From contig NC_057761.1 in NCBI RefSeq assembly GCF_010389155.1, positions 7,566,501-7,630,500 of the forward strand: a stretch of DNA of 64,000 nucleotides. Reading direction: 5' to 3'. The translations under genes and the position numbers were made by a program. Under the pieces are notes generated by a model that ran no database searches, had not been told where the DNA came from, and saw nothing but the letters and a program-made list of their open reading frames with translations. This document shows positions 1 through 9,889 of the stretch, in pieces. Positions within the stretch are counted from its first letter, which is position 1. Every line of letters begins with the position of its first letter. The stretch is from Erigeron canadensis. Lineage: Eukaryota > Streptophyta > Magnoliopsida > Asterales > Asteraceae.

Positions 1-26
1 GAAGTTAATAACTACAATGCTACTAC

Positions 27-110
27 CTCCATCACCACCACCACCTATCGTCACCGCCACCACCACAACCACAACCGCCACCACATTCCCCACCGACTGT
101 CATTGATGAC
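27..110 (+). repeat. CCACC/CCGCC-rich patch, Helitron-tail type
   Basis: A short GC-rich block of repeated CCACC, CACCGCCACC and ACAACCGCCACC words stands out from AT-rich surroundings. Similar blocks lie just upstream of Helitron-like 3' ends elsewhere in the window (about 43170-43245 and 55550-55640). I read it as the tail of a decayed Helitron-like element. No CTAG terminus is preserved here. Confidence 0.35.
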
Positions 111-202
111 ATTGCCTCTACCACTATTAGCCGTCGCCACCATTATTTTTATATATATATTTTATGAACAAATTGATGTCATAAATTAAATAAACTTCTC
201 AC

Positions 203-232
203 TTAATAATAATAATAATAATAATAATAATA
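203..232. repeat. (TAA)n microsatellite
   Basis: About ten uninterrupted TAA/AAT units in AT-rich non-coding DNA. Confidence 0.9.
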
Positions 233-325
233 CATAAATATATCTAGCAAGTAATATATTTGATCAGCTTAACACTTATATTTGTTTCTATTTTAAAAGC
301 TCAAGTATTATTTAAATATATAATT

Positions 326-505
326 TAAAAGCCCACATACTTTTTTTTTGTACACGATTGACCCAAAGTTGACCGGTTTACCTGTGATAGTCGGTAATAT
401 TGGTCAACCGTGTACAAAAAAGAAAAGTATGTGTGTAAACCTCATCAATAAAAAAGTATAATGGGCAACCGTGTACAAATGAGAAAGTATGTTGGTCTTC
501 CTGTG
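326..505. mobile_element. Small TIR/foldback MITE-like element
   Basis: Inverted arms of about 30 bp face each other. The left arm runs from CCCACATAC through GTACACGATTG; the right arm has GCAACCGTGTAC through GTATGTTGG. The middle carries a third related copy (TTGGTCAACCGTGTAC). No protein is encoded. Boundaries and target duplication are not certain, so the superfamily is not assigned. Confidence 0.45.
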
Positions 506-1201
506 ATTAATCCTTTAAATTATATATGCTAATAATATTAAAATTTACATCATCATTATATAAAGATATAACAAACATATCGAACGAATCATATACAATA
601 CAAACCATTGTCAAATTATAATATCTTCATTTTCAGCAGGTAGTCACTACATTTAACTTTATAGCGTCATTAAATCTCTCTTTTTATATAAAAATTTAAA
701 CACCCCATCTTTTTGAAAGGGAAGTGATAATTGTACAATAGCTTTGGTTTATTAAGTGAAGAAACAAATATATTTGATTGACTAAATGGATTAAGGCAAT
801 TAAGATTAATTCATGACTTTATACTTAAGATATTACCAAACACTACCTAATAGTTCTTCCCTTTTAGATTATGCAATAAGAAAGTTAGTTCAGAAATGAG
901 GCAATTATTCTTAATGAACCCCCAATGGAAAGAGTTATATTAAATGACCTAATTCGTAATTAATGAATTAATTTACACCCTAAACCACTTACATCACTCG
1001 ACACTGTCACCACCACACCACCAATAGTAACGGCCATTTCCACCCGTCGCCGTCATCATATCCACATTATATGGGTACCGTGTTATGAAGATATAAGATA
1101 CATATTCTACTAACTAATTTTGATACAAAATATTTTTTGAATGATAATATCATCAAATTTTAACATGTTTTATCCCTAATGAATAATTAATATATTTATC
1201 T
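506..1201. other. AT-rich non-coding DNA with a CCACC-type patch
   Basis: No coding signal is seen. A second CCACC/CCGTCGCC-rich patch lies at about 1000-1060. It is followed by a GGTACCGTG word at 1074-1082 like the hairpin of small Helitrons later in the window, so a decayed Helitron tail is likely. Confidence 0.4.
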
Positions 1202-1228
1202 CGCGTATTACGCGGGAAAATAATCTAG
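1202..1228 (+). mobile_element. Helitron 3' terminus (hairpin + CTAG)
   Basis: The palindrome CGCGTATTACGCG at 1202-1214 is followed 10 bases later by CTAG and then a T. This is the canonical Helitron 3' end: a subterminal hairpin, then CTRR, inserted 5' of a host T. The same terminus recurs at 9643-9669. The 5' end would lie to the left and was not identified. Confidence 0.7.
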
Positions 1229-1577
1229 TATATATATACAACAAGGTACTAAATTCTTTTATGAAAAAAAATCGTTAAATGAATTCAAAATTTAAGTTAT
1301 TACAACCCTTGGATCAAAATAATAATGTTATCTCCAAATTTATTATTAAGTAAACACAACATTAGTCCTTCTACTTTATAAACATTTACTTCTAAAAACT
1401 TACATCTAATAATATTTTTTTAATGAATAGTATTTATATGCCTATTGGTTAAGAAATATATTATTATTACCATCACTATAATTCGTTCGGAAGTTTTTGA
1501 AATTTGATAAATGATATGGTAACTCATATTATTTGGAATATATTTGTTTCTTTATTTTGATAGTAACTAAGTTTTTA
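1229..1577. other. AT-rich repeat DNA, no gene
   Basis: This stretch shares words such as 'acaacattagtcc' and 'acaacccttggatca' with about 2640-2750, 4830-4870 and 8500-8580. It therefore belongs to a dispersed AT-rich repeat. No ORF or RNA gene is recognised. Confidence 0.5.
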
Positions 1578-1784
1578 GACTATTCAGAGTGGGGGGATAA
1601 ACACCCGACGCCGCCCCTTCGCCGCCCGTTTTCCGCCTGCTACACCCCCCCGAGGGGCAGCAAATGCCAAAAACCATTTCACCCGATCAATATTCATCGC
1701 CCTCAAACTCACTTTTTTCAAAAAAAATTTAGCCGGTAACGGCTCTTTTGACCAAAAGTTTTTTTTTTTCTTTTTTTTTTTTAA

Positions 1785-1800
1785 ACCTTCATATATAAAT
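1785..1800 (+). promoter_or_regulatory. TATA-like promoter of the Harbinger ORF
   Basis: A TATATAAATATA stretch lies about 100 bp upstream of the ATG at 1901. A T/C-rich, A-rich leader without upstream ATGs follows it. The arrangement fits a plant core promoter, but AT-rich DNA makes chance TATA matches common. Confidence 0.4.
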
Positions 1801-1900
1801 ATACATACTCCTCCTTTATTTTATAAACAAAAACCCACTCTTCCTATATTTCTCTCTATATATTATATACACTTCTTGATATTTTCTACTCCAAATTCAA

Positions 1901-2278
1901 ATGGCACGAGTTTGGACCCGATCTAAAGAAATAAGTTTGGCACGAGCTTGGGTCGAGGTGGTAGACGACCCGTTGTGCAACAATTATCAGAAGGAACGTA
2001 CGTTCTGGTCGAAAGTTACCCAGCTTTTCCTCGCTTATGAAAACCAACCATCCACATATCAAGATTCAGATGCGATGACCGCTAAATGGCACCGCATGCG
2101 CACAAACATTGCCGTATTCGATATGATGTTCATCCGTGTGAACCGTGGTCGTGACGATGAACACGATGCAATGGTTGCAAGGACTTTGGCCGAGTACAAT
2201 GCGGTATCTCGAAACGATTTTCATCACATGAAGGAGTGGAAATTGGTACGAAGCAATCCGAATTTTATAAACATTTAA
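1901..2278 (+). CDS. Myb/SANT-like ORF1-type protein of a Harbinger element
   Basis: The 125-residue ORF is intact and starts at the first ATG after a TATA-like stretch (about 1788-1800) and an A/C-rich leader. It resembles the trihelix/Myb-SANT-like accessory proteins of plant PIF/Harbinger (Pong/PIF ORF1) elements, often mis-annotated in plants as 'glutathione S-transferase T3-like'. Visible family features are the spaced aromatics of the fold: WTRSKEISLARAWV near residues 5-18, FWSKV near 36-40, a central AKWHRMR near 65-71 and the C-terminal HHMKEWKLVRSNPNF. In Harbinger systems ORF1 binds DNA and helps the transposase enter the nucleus. No transposase lies beside it, so it could act only in trans with one encoded elsewhere. 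It is slightly short at the C-terminus compared with longer homologues. Function is inferred from the family. Confidence 0.7.
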   Translation: MARVWTRSKEISLARAWVEVVDDPLCNNYQKERTFWSKVTQLFLAYENQPSTYQDSDAMTAKWHRMRTNIAVFDMMFIRVNRGRDDEHDAMVARTLAEYNAVSRNDFHHMKEWKLVRSNPNFINI

Positions 2279-2576
2279 TCATTTAGTTGTGTTGTGTGTA
2301 TTCTATGTTTTATTGTGTGATGTTTGGAATAATTTTTAGTTGTGTTGTTTGTTTTTTATTTGAAATAAAGTGTGATATGTTTTTTATATTTTAGTATATG
2401 TTTTTTATAAATAAAACTTAAAAAAATGATAATAAAATAAGTGGAGGGCACCTTTTGAAGGAAGCTCCACTCCAAGAAAAAGGAGGGCATCTTTTGAAAG
2501 GAGCCCCACGCCACATGTCGGATGTCGCCCCTATGTAGGATGCCTCATTTGCCCCCCCACCCCACTTCTAATAGTC

Positions 2577-3439
2577 TTAACTTATATCTATCTTCTAAAT
2601 ATACTCTTTAAATTTTTAAGGCTAAATTCTTTTATGTAGAAACAATAACTGTTAGATGGGTTGAAAGTTTTATTTACAACCCTTAGATCAAAATAATTGT
2701 ATCATTGCTATTTTTTTTAATTAAATACAACATTAGTCCTAATTCTACGTAATTATTTAGACAAAATATAACTTTATGTAATTAAATATATTAATGTATA
2801 ATAATTATAAGAAATATATATATACGTTTATTTTTAATGAAAGCATATATGTGTCTTATTCAAATTTTACAAAATTAGTTAATAAACAAAATAATATATT
2901 AATATTGTATTACTAAAATATTATAATGGGGATGGAGAGTCTTCTCTCTTTTTGCAAACCAACAGAGAAACCAATGTTAAATAGATAAATAACAATTTTG
3001 TTATGTCTTATTTAGAAATATTAAAAATAATTAATAAGTTAATCATTTAGAATGAGATTGAGAGAGGTCTTTGGTTCAAATTCCGGTGTGAGCAAAATGC
3101 TCACATGAATGGAAACTGGGATTGGTTTATGAAGAGACATGCTGCTGAGCCTAAGTTTACTTTTAAAAAAATATTATAATAGCATTTGAACTTTTATAAT
3201 GATTTTTATCTATCAATAATTTAATCGGCTAATATTAAAAAAAAATGACTATTTCTAACTACTAAATGTTATGCATCTAACAACAACACTAAAATGTAGA
3301 GTATGTATTTATTTTATATTAAACATAATTTCTTATGTTGTTTTTTTTTTCTATTTTTATTATCACAGCTAATTATTTATAGCTCTATTATTGTTATCAA
3401 ATATCAATTTAGAATATGCTATTCAAACTTTAAAGATAA
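2577..3439. other. AT-rich non-coding DNA with a SINE-like fragment
   Basis: No ORF is supported. At about 3050-3150 a tRNA-like B-box word (GGTTCAAATTCC at 3072-3083) is followed by GTGAGCAAAATGCTCAC, which suggests a tRNA-derived SINE fragment. The rest is AT-rich and partly related to the repeat at 1229-1577. Confidence 0.4.
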
Positions 3440-3598
3440 ACTAAAAATAACAGCAATTTTGAATATATTTTTATGAAGAAAAAAACTAATTCTTTTGAAC
3501 ATATTATTATCATTATCATGCATTATTTCTTTTCATTCTAATACTATCATTTGAATTTTACTTTATTATATTTTATCTCTATACATATATTGTTCAAA

Positions 3599-4328
3599 CT
3601 AGCTAAGCAACCCGGGTTCAACCCGGGATTTCAATAAAACTTTTGTTAATAATTTCATGATTCATTCGTGTAATCCAAATAGACCTAATATTGAGTAAAT
3701 CGGTTGCCGTTGACACCTCTAGGACTCTAACCATCTTTTCTAATAATTTTAAAAGAAAGTTATATGAAAATGTTATAAATTATTTTGAAGGATAAATATT
3801 CAAATCTAGCAAGTTAAATGAGAAAGATAAACCTTATAGCAAGTGAGTCTTAGAAATATTAAATCAAATTTTAATTACACAAAACCGAAATGAAAACTTT
3901 AATGTTTAGAATAAGTAAACAAACCCATGAAAAAATAAACTACTTCGAATAGAACATTTATAGCCAATTAAAAACAACATAAATTTTTTCTTACTATTTA
4001 TAACAATGAACCGAGTTTGTATATGAATGAAATCTATTATAAATATAAATGAAGGTAACATGAAACAAATATTAAAAAAACCTTACCAATTTTCAATCAA
4101 TAGATTTCTATGAATAAAAAAATTATATGAAAATATTATAGATACATTTGAAATGTGAAAAGATAAGTAGAATATTAAAAAAATAAATAAAATAAATAAA
4201 AAGAAAAATTAAAACACATGATGTCATAATTTTTATAAGGTAACTTAAGAATAGGATGTTAGCTTGCCACATAGGTTTTTTTCTAAAAATATCTTCTAAA
4301 AAAAATTTTGTTTTATTAATATAAGAGA
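3599..4328 (-). mobile_element. Non-autonomous Helitron (730 bp)
   Basis: Read on the minus strand, it starts with TC (TCTCTTATATTAATAAAAC) directly after a host A at 4329. It ends with a perfect CCCGGGTTGAACCCGGG hairpin, a short spacer and CTAG before a host T (3598). There is no TSD, and the paralogous empty site at about 7986-7996 reads GGTTAAATGGC, with the insertion falling between A and T. No Rep/helicase is encoded. The same family recurs at 16113-29587 and, decayed, at about 8578-9085 and 51772. Confidence 0.85.
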
Positions 4329-4628
4329 TGGTAAAGTTCTTTAAAATAATAACCAACAAAATAATTTTTTTTTAACATAAATTCACATAAACTATGTGCT
4401 GCAATATATAATAAAATAATTTTTAAAAAATCAAAAATTTATAAATTTTGAATGCTAGATAAGAAGAAAAGGTTTGAATAAAATAATTATACAATTCATA
4501 TATATGAAAGGCTTAAAATTGACTTAATTCAAACTTAACTGAAAGATGTCATCATCTATATATAAGAACGTCTTAAATTATATAATGGATAAACAATGAC
4601 CATTAGATGAGTTTTCATTTTTAAAGCA

Positions 4629-4790
4629 CGGTACTTGTGGTGATTGTGACGACGTTCTGGTGGTGTTAGCGATAAGTGGTGATGTCGCAACTATTGGTGA
4701 TGGTGGCAGTGTCGAGTGGTGTAGGTTGATGTTAATGTAATTTATTAAAAGGGCTAATGAAGATATTATAAAAGATAAGAGATTAATGGT
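4629..4790 (-). mobile_element. Small Helitron-like tail element (CCACC-rich), minus strand
   Basis: This block is absent from the paralogous copy 2 of the surrounding repeat, so it is an insertion. On the minus strand it carries runs of CCACC/CATCACC words and ends near ACAAGTACCGTGCTT. That resembles the hairpin end ACGAGTACCGTGCTAG at 43245-43260, with the CTAG mutated. Confidence 0.45.
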
Positions 4791-4878
4791 GTAAATTATT
4801 TCGCTTAGATCAAAATGATGTTATAATCATTGACTTTATAATTGGTCAAACATAACGTTAGCCACTCTACTTTAAAGG

Positions 4879-4905
4879 ATAATAATAATAATAATAATAA
4901 TAATA
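4879..4905. repeat. (AAT)n microsatellite
   Basis: About nine consecutive AAT units at the junction between the two repeat copies. Confidence 0.9.
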
Positions 4906-5744
4906 AATGCTATTTTTTAAAGTATATTTATGCACTAATTCTTTTTAATCTATTTGTAACACCCGCCAATTTGACCGGTCAACGCTAGCAAACTCGTAAA
5001 ACAAAAAATAGTCAAATTCAAGTAAATAAACTTTTGTAATGAAAAGTTAAGCATGTGAATAGTCATTAGAAACGTAATTCCAAAATATGTTTGGTTTTGT
5101 CAACGAACAATTTGAACGAGTCTCGTGTTAGAAGTCTTAACGAAACAAATCATTTCTCAGAAGAAACCGGAACTAGTTGCGAGAGTGCAAGAGGGGAACA
5201 AAACCCCTCCCCACCTCTCATTTCTCCCTTATCTCTTCACACACAAAAACACACACTCTCTCTTTTCTCTCTAAAACACAAGAACACTCACACACAAACA
5301 CCATTTTCTTCCTTCTTCTTCTTGGATCCGAAAATTTAGGGTTTTGTAGCAACAAATTGTTAATTAAACATTGTATAATAATAACCTCTTGCAAAACTTC
5401 AAGATTTTTGGGTTATATGAGTGTTCATCTTCTCCAAGAGCTCCAAAACCGGATTTTTAGCTTCGGGTCAAATTGTTAAGTGTTCTATAGCTCAAAATGT
5501 TCCCCTTAACTAATAGAATACTTCATTGTTATAGACCTAAACAATTTGTGGTCGATTCGAGTGTAAAATGGTTATTTTTGCTTAAAAACGGGTTTAAAAG
5601 AGGATCTTGAGATTTTGGAAGTGGGTTTGTTAATTGGTATGTTTTTATGGTGTGGTTATACTTGAATTTGGTTATGTTAAAGTTTGGAAACTCGATTTGG
5701 CTCCTAGGTTGGTCGATTTTGATGTGAAAACCCGTTTTAAGCAA

Positions 5745-5860
5745 GAACATGCCCAGGTGTGCCACATGCATGTATGCATGTGCCACAGTTTTTGTGTAAA
5801 GCCCGAACAGAGCCAAATATGCGCCACATGCATGTATGCATGTGCCACATATTTGCCCAA
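5745..5860. repeat. Paired near-palindromes with RY motifs inside LTR A
   Basis: The word CCACATGCATGTATGCATGT occurs twice (about 5763 and 5824), about 61 bp apart. Each copy is an inverted repeat of CACATGCAT around a 2-base centre and contains CATGCATG, the RY seed-specific promoter core. Regulatory meaning is not demonstrated. Confidence 0.6.
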
Positions 5861-6786
5861 AAATCTGAAAAGCTAGATACGTGCCACATATTTGCTAATT
5901 ATGTATATATATGTGTTCTAAAGTGTCTAATCCTTAGTTTCTTAACCCAAATTCATTATTACATCTTAATGATCCATAACAAGGCGCGTATAACGCTTGG
6001 ATTCCTCCGTCAAAAAATTAGTGTCAAACCTCAACTCGTGTTCAACCAAAACCTTTATATCTTTAACCAAATGTACTAGGCATACTTTAAGATATAATGT
6101 GATGATAAGATGTTGATGTAATAGGTTTGTGATTGTTGTGCTCCTCACTCACCCATTTAAGCCCATTCTAACGACATCTAAGGCTAAGGTGAGTTCCGTA
6201 GCTCCCTACTCAATTGAGATTTGGACTGAAAAGTGTATACATACATGCTTGATTGTTTGATTGATTGCTTGATTGGCTTGAGTTACGATTGTCTTACTAC
6301 TTGTTTGATTGCTTGAATTGTCGGTTTGTCAGTTTTATGGATTTGTTGATTGTTTGGATTGGTTTGGCTTAATTGTAATGTTATGAACATATACGCATTG
6401 TTATACACGATTGGAGCGGTTTACACGCAAGCACACCCTATTTGGTACTTTAGTGACATGGTTGACATACGTTTGATATGCATTATGACATGGACATACA
6501 TACTATGCATGATTCGATATTGGCACTACTTGTGGCCATTCATTACACGTATTTACTATGCATCATATACTCATATGTCAGTTGGTTGATTATACATTCG
6601 TTTATGATTATGAGATGTGGTTAGGATAGTTGTACATATATGGAACACGATGATACATTTAATGAATTTGAGATGTGGTGGGAAGGCTGCGGGTGACCCT
6701 ATATAAGCATCAATGATTCCTTAAATGTAAAGTCGTATGAAATGTATGTGCATTGTGGTTTGGATGATTTGTCGGATGAGAGACTT

Positions 6787-7000
6787 TACGCGCTTTTACA
6801 TGCAACTTATACATATTGTCGCGCTTTACACGCAACTATACATATTTTCGCGCTTTACACGCAACTATACATATTGTCGCGCTTTACACGCAACTTATAC
6901 ATATTTTCGCGCTTTACACGCAACTTATACATATTGTCGCGCTTTACACGCAGCTATACATATTTTCGCGCTTTACACGCAACTACACATATGATCTTAT
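6787..7000 (+). repeat. Minisatellite, about 29-30 bp unit x 7, alternating variants
   Basis: Seven head-to-tail units carry the core CGCGCTTTACACGCAAC followed by TATACATATT. Unit tails alternate between TTGT and TTTT, which gives a two-unit higher-order period of about 59 bp. The array lies within LTR A, so it was probably amplified inside the retroelement. All three forward frames stay open across most of it, which creates spurious ORFs. Confidence 0.85.
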
Positions 7001-7537
7001 TTTGATATGACATTGTGACATGGTTGTTCTACAATGGATATCCGTCCCGGCATATGCATACACACAATACATGACTCGGATATTTTCACCACTTGTGCTC
7101 ATCTATTACACGTGACTATTTTATGCCATGTATCCTTGTTGTGATTTTACATTGTGACTATTGTCAATGGTTCCTTGTGAACCATTACTACGAACTCACC
7201 AACCTAGTGTTAGACTTTGTTTAGTACACTTTTCAGGTAATCAAGTGAATCCAAGATGTGATGGTTGATTGATGCATGTGCTAGAAGTTGGGTTGGACTT
7301 ACATGGATCCAAGATTCATTTGCCCCTTATTTTTGTATTATGCATTATGTACTTGTTTGTTGATGCTGGATTCACCGAATCCTTTTTATTCATATAGTTC
7401 ATGTTCTACGATAATTCCATGCTTACGCTATATCTTTTCGGTAATATTCTGAGCCTAGCTCGGGGTGTTACACTATTACTATCATTATCATACATCATTT
7501 CTTTTCAATCTATTACTATCATTTGTATTTTATTTTA

Positions 7538-7961
7538 GGGTTAAATCCATAAAAAGGTAACTTATTTACATGAATTTCCTATTAAATGTAACCTATTTTG
7601 TTTTCGTCTATTTAAGGGATCCTATTTTCAAAAAGTTCCTAATAAAGGGTATCTCGTTAGTTTTTGACAGACGGAGCTCGTTAAGTGCCACATCATCATT
7701 TTTGCTGATGTGACACTTGACTTTGACGTGACACTTGACTTGACTTGACTTTGACCGGTCAAAGTCAAGTGCCAAGTCAGCAAAACTGAGGACGTGGCAT
7801 CGATGATGTGGCACTTAACGAGCTCCGTCTGTCATAAACTAACGAGATACCCTTTATTAGGAACTTTTTGAAAATATGATCCTTTAAATAGATGAAAACA
7901 AAATAGGTTACCTTTAATAGGAAATTCATGTAAATAGGTTACTTTTTTATGGATTTTTCCC
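7538..7961. mobile_element. Palindromic Mutator-like MITE (424 bp)
   Basis: The arms are inverted over about 190 bp each. The left arm starts GGGTTAAATCCATAAAAAGG and the right arm ends TTTTTTATGGATTTTTCCC. A perfect 9-bp TSD, TTTATTTTA, flanks it (7529-7537 and 7962-7970), as for Mutator-like elements. Inner arm words include GAGCTCGTTAAGTGCCACAT and its inverse. The centre is GACTTTGACCGGTCAAAGTC. No transposase is present. Confidence 0.85.
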
Positions 7962-8577
7962 TTTATTTTATCTCTATACATTTATTGGTTAAATGGCAAA
8001 AATTTTCAAAATTGTAACTAATAAAAAGAATTTATTTGTATATAAGTTCACATAAATTATGTGCTACAACTTATTAAAAATAATACAAAAAGATCAAATA
8101 TACCAACAAAATAGTTGAAGGAAACAAACAAACCATGACTTAGTGAGAAACCAAAGGGAATAAGTGATTATGGTTAGGAATCACAGTAAAAATTGTTTTG
8201 GGGTTCGGGCTAAGGAATTATAATCTATCAAAATAAAGAATTAAAAAATATTGTAGAATGAGCTCTTAAAATGTATTTTAAAACTTAAAGTTGAATTGTT
8301 TTTAATAAATCACAATAAACTTTTTACAAAAAATTCGAACGATAGTTGAAGAGAGGGTTTAAATAAAATAGTTCATACAATCCATAATATGAAGGATTTA
8401 AAGTCGACTTAACTTAAACTTAAATGAGAGATGACATCATTTGTAGATAAGAGAGTCTTAAGTTAACAACGATCATTAGATGAATTTTAAATTTTAGTTA
8501 TAACGTTAATATCAAAATGATTATTCATCATTGACTTTAAAATTGGTTAAATACAACATTAGTCTTTTTACTTTAAT

Positions 8578-9085
8578 AGCTAATTAACCCAATAAAAGTT
8601 TTATAAAAACATGTTTTCGCCACTAAAGTTGTGACGAAATTATTTGGGTATATACTTAAATATCTATCATGTTTCAATAAAAATGTAATTAGTTTATTAA
8701 CCTGCGTAATAATTTAAAAATTGTTATGACAAAAATACGTAAATGATAGATATTTAAAAGACCATGTAATAAGTTACTATAGTTTTTTTTATAAAAATAA
8801 GAACTTTTTTTTAATAAAAAATAATCATAAATAACAAAAAATAAAAGTGAAATAAATCATAAATTAAATAATCACATTTTAGTTTACATGAGACATAGAC
8901 CAAAAAAGAAATAAATTATAAATCATAAATTAGTTAAAAATTACTTAAACTTTAAATAAAGATGATGTCATTTTTCAAAACAATAAAAAATACATAATTA
9001 ATACAAAGAATTATAATAAGGACAAGTGTGCATTGCTTAGAAAATAATGTTGTCTTAAGAATTTTGTTTTCATTTATATAAGAGA
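8578..9085 (-). mobile_element. Decayed Helitron of the CCCGGG-hairpin family
   Basis: On the minus strand a family-type 5' end (TCTCTTATATAAATGAAAAC) follows a host A at 9086. At the other end, plus-strand AGCTAATTAACCC followed directly by AATAAAAG matches the 3599-4328 Helitron end. The GGGTTCAACCCGGG part of the hairpin is missing, so the copy has lost its terminator hairpin. Confidence 0.5.
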
Positions 9086-9642
9086 TATCTTTAACAAAAT
9101 GTAACTTTTTATATTTAAATAATATTAATATATGATAATAAAAACATATATATATATATACATAAATTTAGAAAAGGTTTTAAAAGAATAAGATTTATCT
9201 ACAAAATTTAATTTGTAAGTTTTGACTTTATGTTATGCATATATCAACTGAAACTATAATATATGTATCTATAACATATAATTTAAGGCTAAGTTAATTT
9301 CAAATTTTACCGAATCAAGTAACTTCTAATATTGACTTTGTATTTTATATACCATGAAACTATAAATGTTGGCTTTGTATTTTTATTTTAAGTTTCGTAC
9401 TTAACCCTTAATTTTGATTACACGAAATCAATCTTTTCTATATATATGAAATAGAAAAATAAATAATATATTAAATAAAATATTTATATGATTCTTCTTA
9501 TTATAAATCAAAAAGCTCATCTCATGTAAAAAAATCAAATATTTATACATAAATTAATCAAATATATATTAATTTTTTTTATTTATATAAAATAATATGT
9601 TGTCATGAAATGATAGCATGTTATTAATTATATATGTCTGTT

Positions 9643-9669
9643 CGCGTATTACGCGGGTCAATAATCTAG
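9643..9669 (+). mobile_element. Helitron 3' terminus (hairpin + CTAG)
   Basis: A CGCGTATTACGCGGG hairpin is followed 10 bases later by CTAG and a T. It is nearly identical to the terminus at 1202-1228. The matching 5' end upstream was not pinned down. Confidence 0.65.
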
Positions 9670-9680
9670 TTATTTATATA

Positions 9681-9889
9681 GGGGTTGGGTATTGTAAAAC
9701 AAGTATTAAAGTAAAACAAATAAGACATGATCTTGACCCTTGGATCATGGTTAAATTGATGCATGAAGATTCACGAAGCAATTGATGCACAATGATTTTC
9801 ATGCTGCACGGTGATCTTCAGTGAAGAAAAACATATTGTTTTATTTGTTTTACTTTAATACTTGTTTTATTTTACCTAAAACCTATTTA
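9681..9889. mobile_element. MITE family X, copy 1 (about 209 bp)
   Basis: Left arm GGTTGGGTATTGTAAAACA then AGTATTAAAGTAAAAC. The right arm is its inverse, reading AAAATAAAACAAGTATTAAA in reverse complement. The centre contains CACGAAGCAATTGATGCAC. Two further copies lie at 40640-40833 and 42272-42462. No coding capacity. Confidence 0.75.

Larger units (their letters stand above)
1578..2576 (+). mobile_element. PIF/Harbinger-type element carrying an ORF1-like gene
   Basis: The element is 999 bp long and flanked by TTA on both sides (1575-1577 and 2577-2579). TTA is the target-site duplication typical of PIF/Harbinger elements. Its ends are inverted: GACTATTCAGAGTGGGG on the left and, read in reverse complement, GACTATTAGAAGTGGGG on the right. 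It encodes one 125-aa Myb/SANT-like protein and no DDE transposase. It is therefore non-autonomous for cleavage but keeps an accessory ORF. The TSD and TIRs are read directly; the superfamily name follows from them and from the ORF type. Confidence 0.8.
4955..7472 (+). mobile_element. Solo-LTR-like element A, long Ty3/gypsy type (2518 bp)
   Basis: It begins TGTAACACCC and ends GGGGTGTTACA. These are inverted TG...CA termini, flanked by a perfect 5-bp duplication CTATT (4950-4954 and 7473-7477). No gag, pol, PBS or second LTR lies inside, so it behaves as a solo LTR. A pyrimidine/CA-rich leader-like block (5215-5320) is followed by TTAGGG. TGTAACACCC-type LTRs of 2-3 kb are characteristic of long-LTR chromoviruses (Tekay/Del-like); that family name is inference. 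Short ORFs inside, including those over the minisatellite, are not genes. Confidence 0.8.
3440..8580. repeat. Two diverged direct copies of an AT-rich repeat, interrupted by insertions
   Basis: Copy 1 spans about 3440-4890 and copy 2 about 4890-8580. The shared order is: CATTATCAT...TTTCTTTTC (3507 and 7486), TATCTCTATACAT (3572 and 7969), CACATAAA-TATGTGCT (4385 and 8050), and the block from GGTTTGAATAAAATA (4470) / GGTTTAAATAAAATA (8356) to the 'cattgactttataattgg' block (4837 / 8529). Copy 1 is interrupted by Helitrons at 3599-4328 and about 4629-4790. Copy 2 is interrupted by a solo-LTR-like element at 4955-7472 and a palindromic element at 7538-7961. Each copy shows the empty site for the other copy's insertions. 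Confidence 0.65.

Noticed and set aside
5091..5876. Overlapping 80-106 aa ORFs on both strands
   Set aside because: They cover CT/CA-rich leader DNA and palindromes of LTR A. There is no domain, and composition is explained by simple sequence.
6737..7010. Regularly spaced repeats suggesting a CRISPR array, and overlapping 64-87 aa ORFs
   Set aside because: Units abut with no unique spacers; it is a minisatellite in a plant LTR. The ORFs exist only because the repeat is open in several frames.
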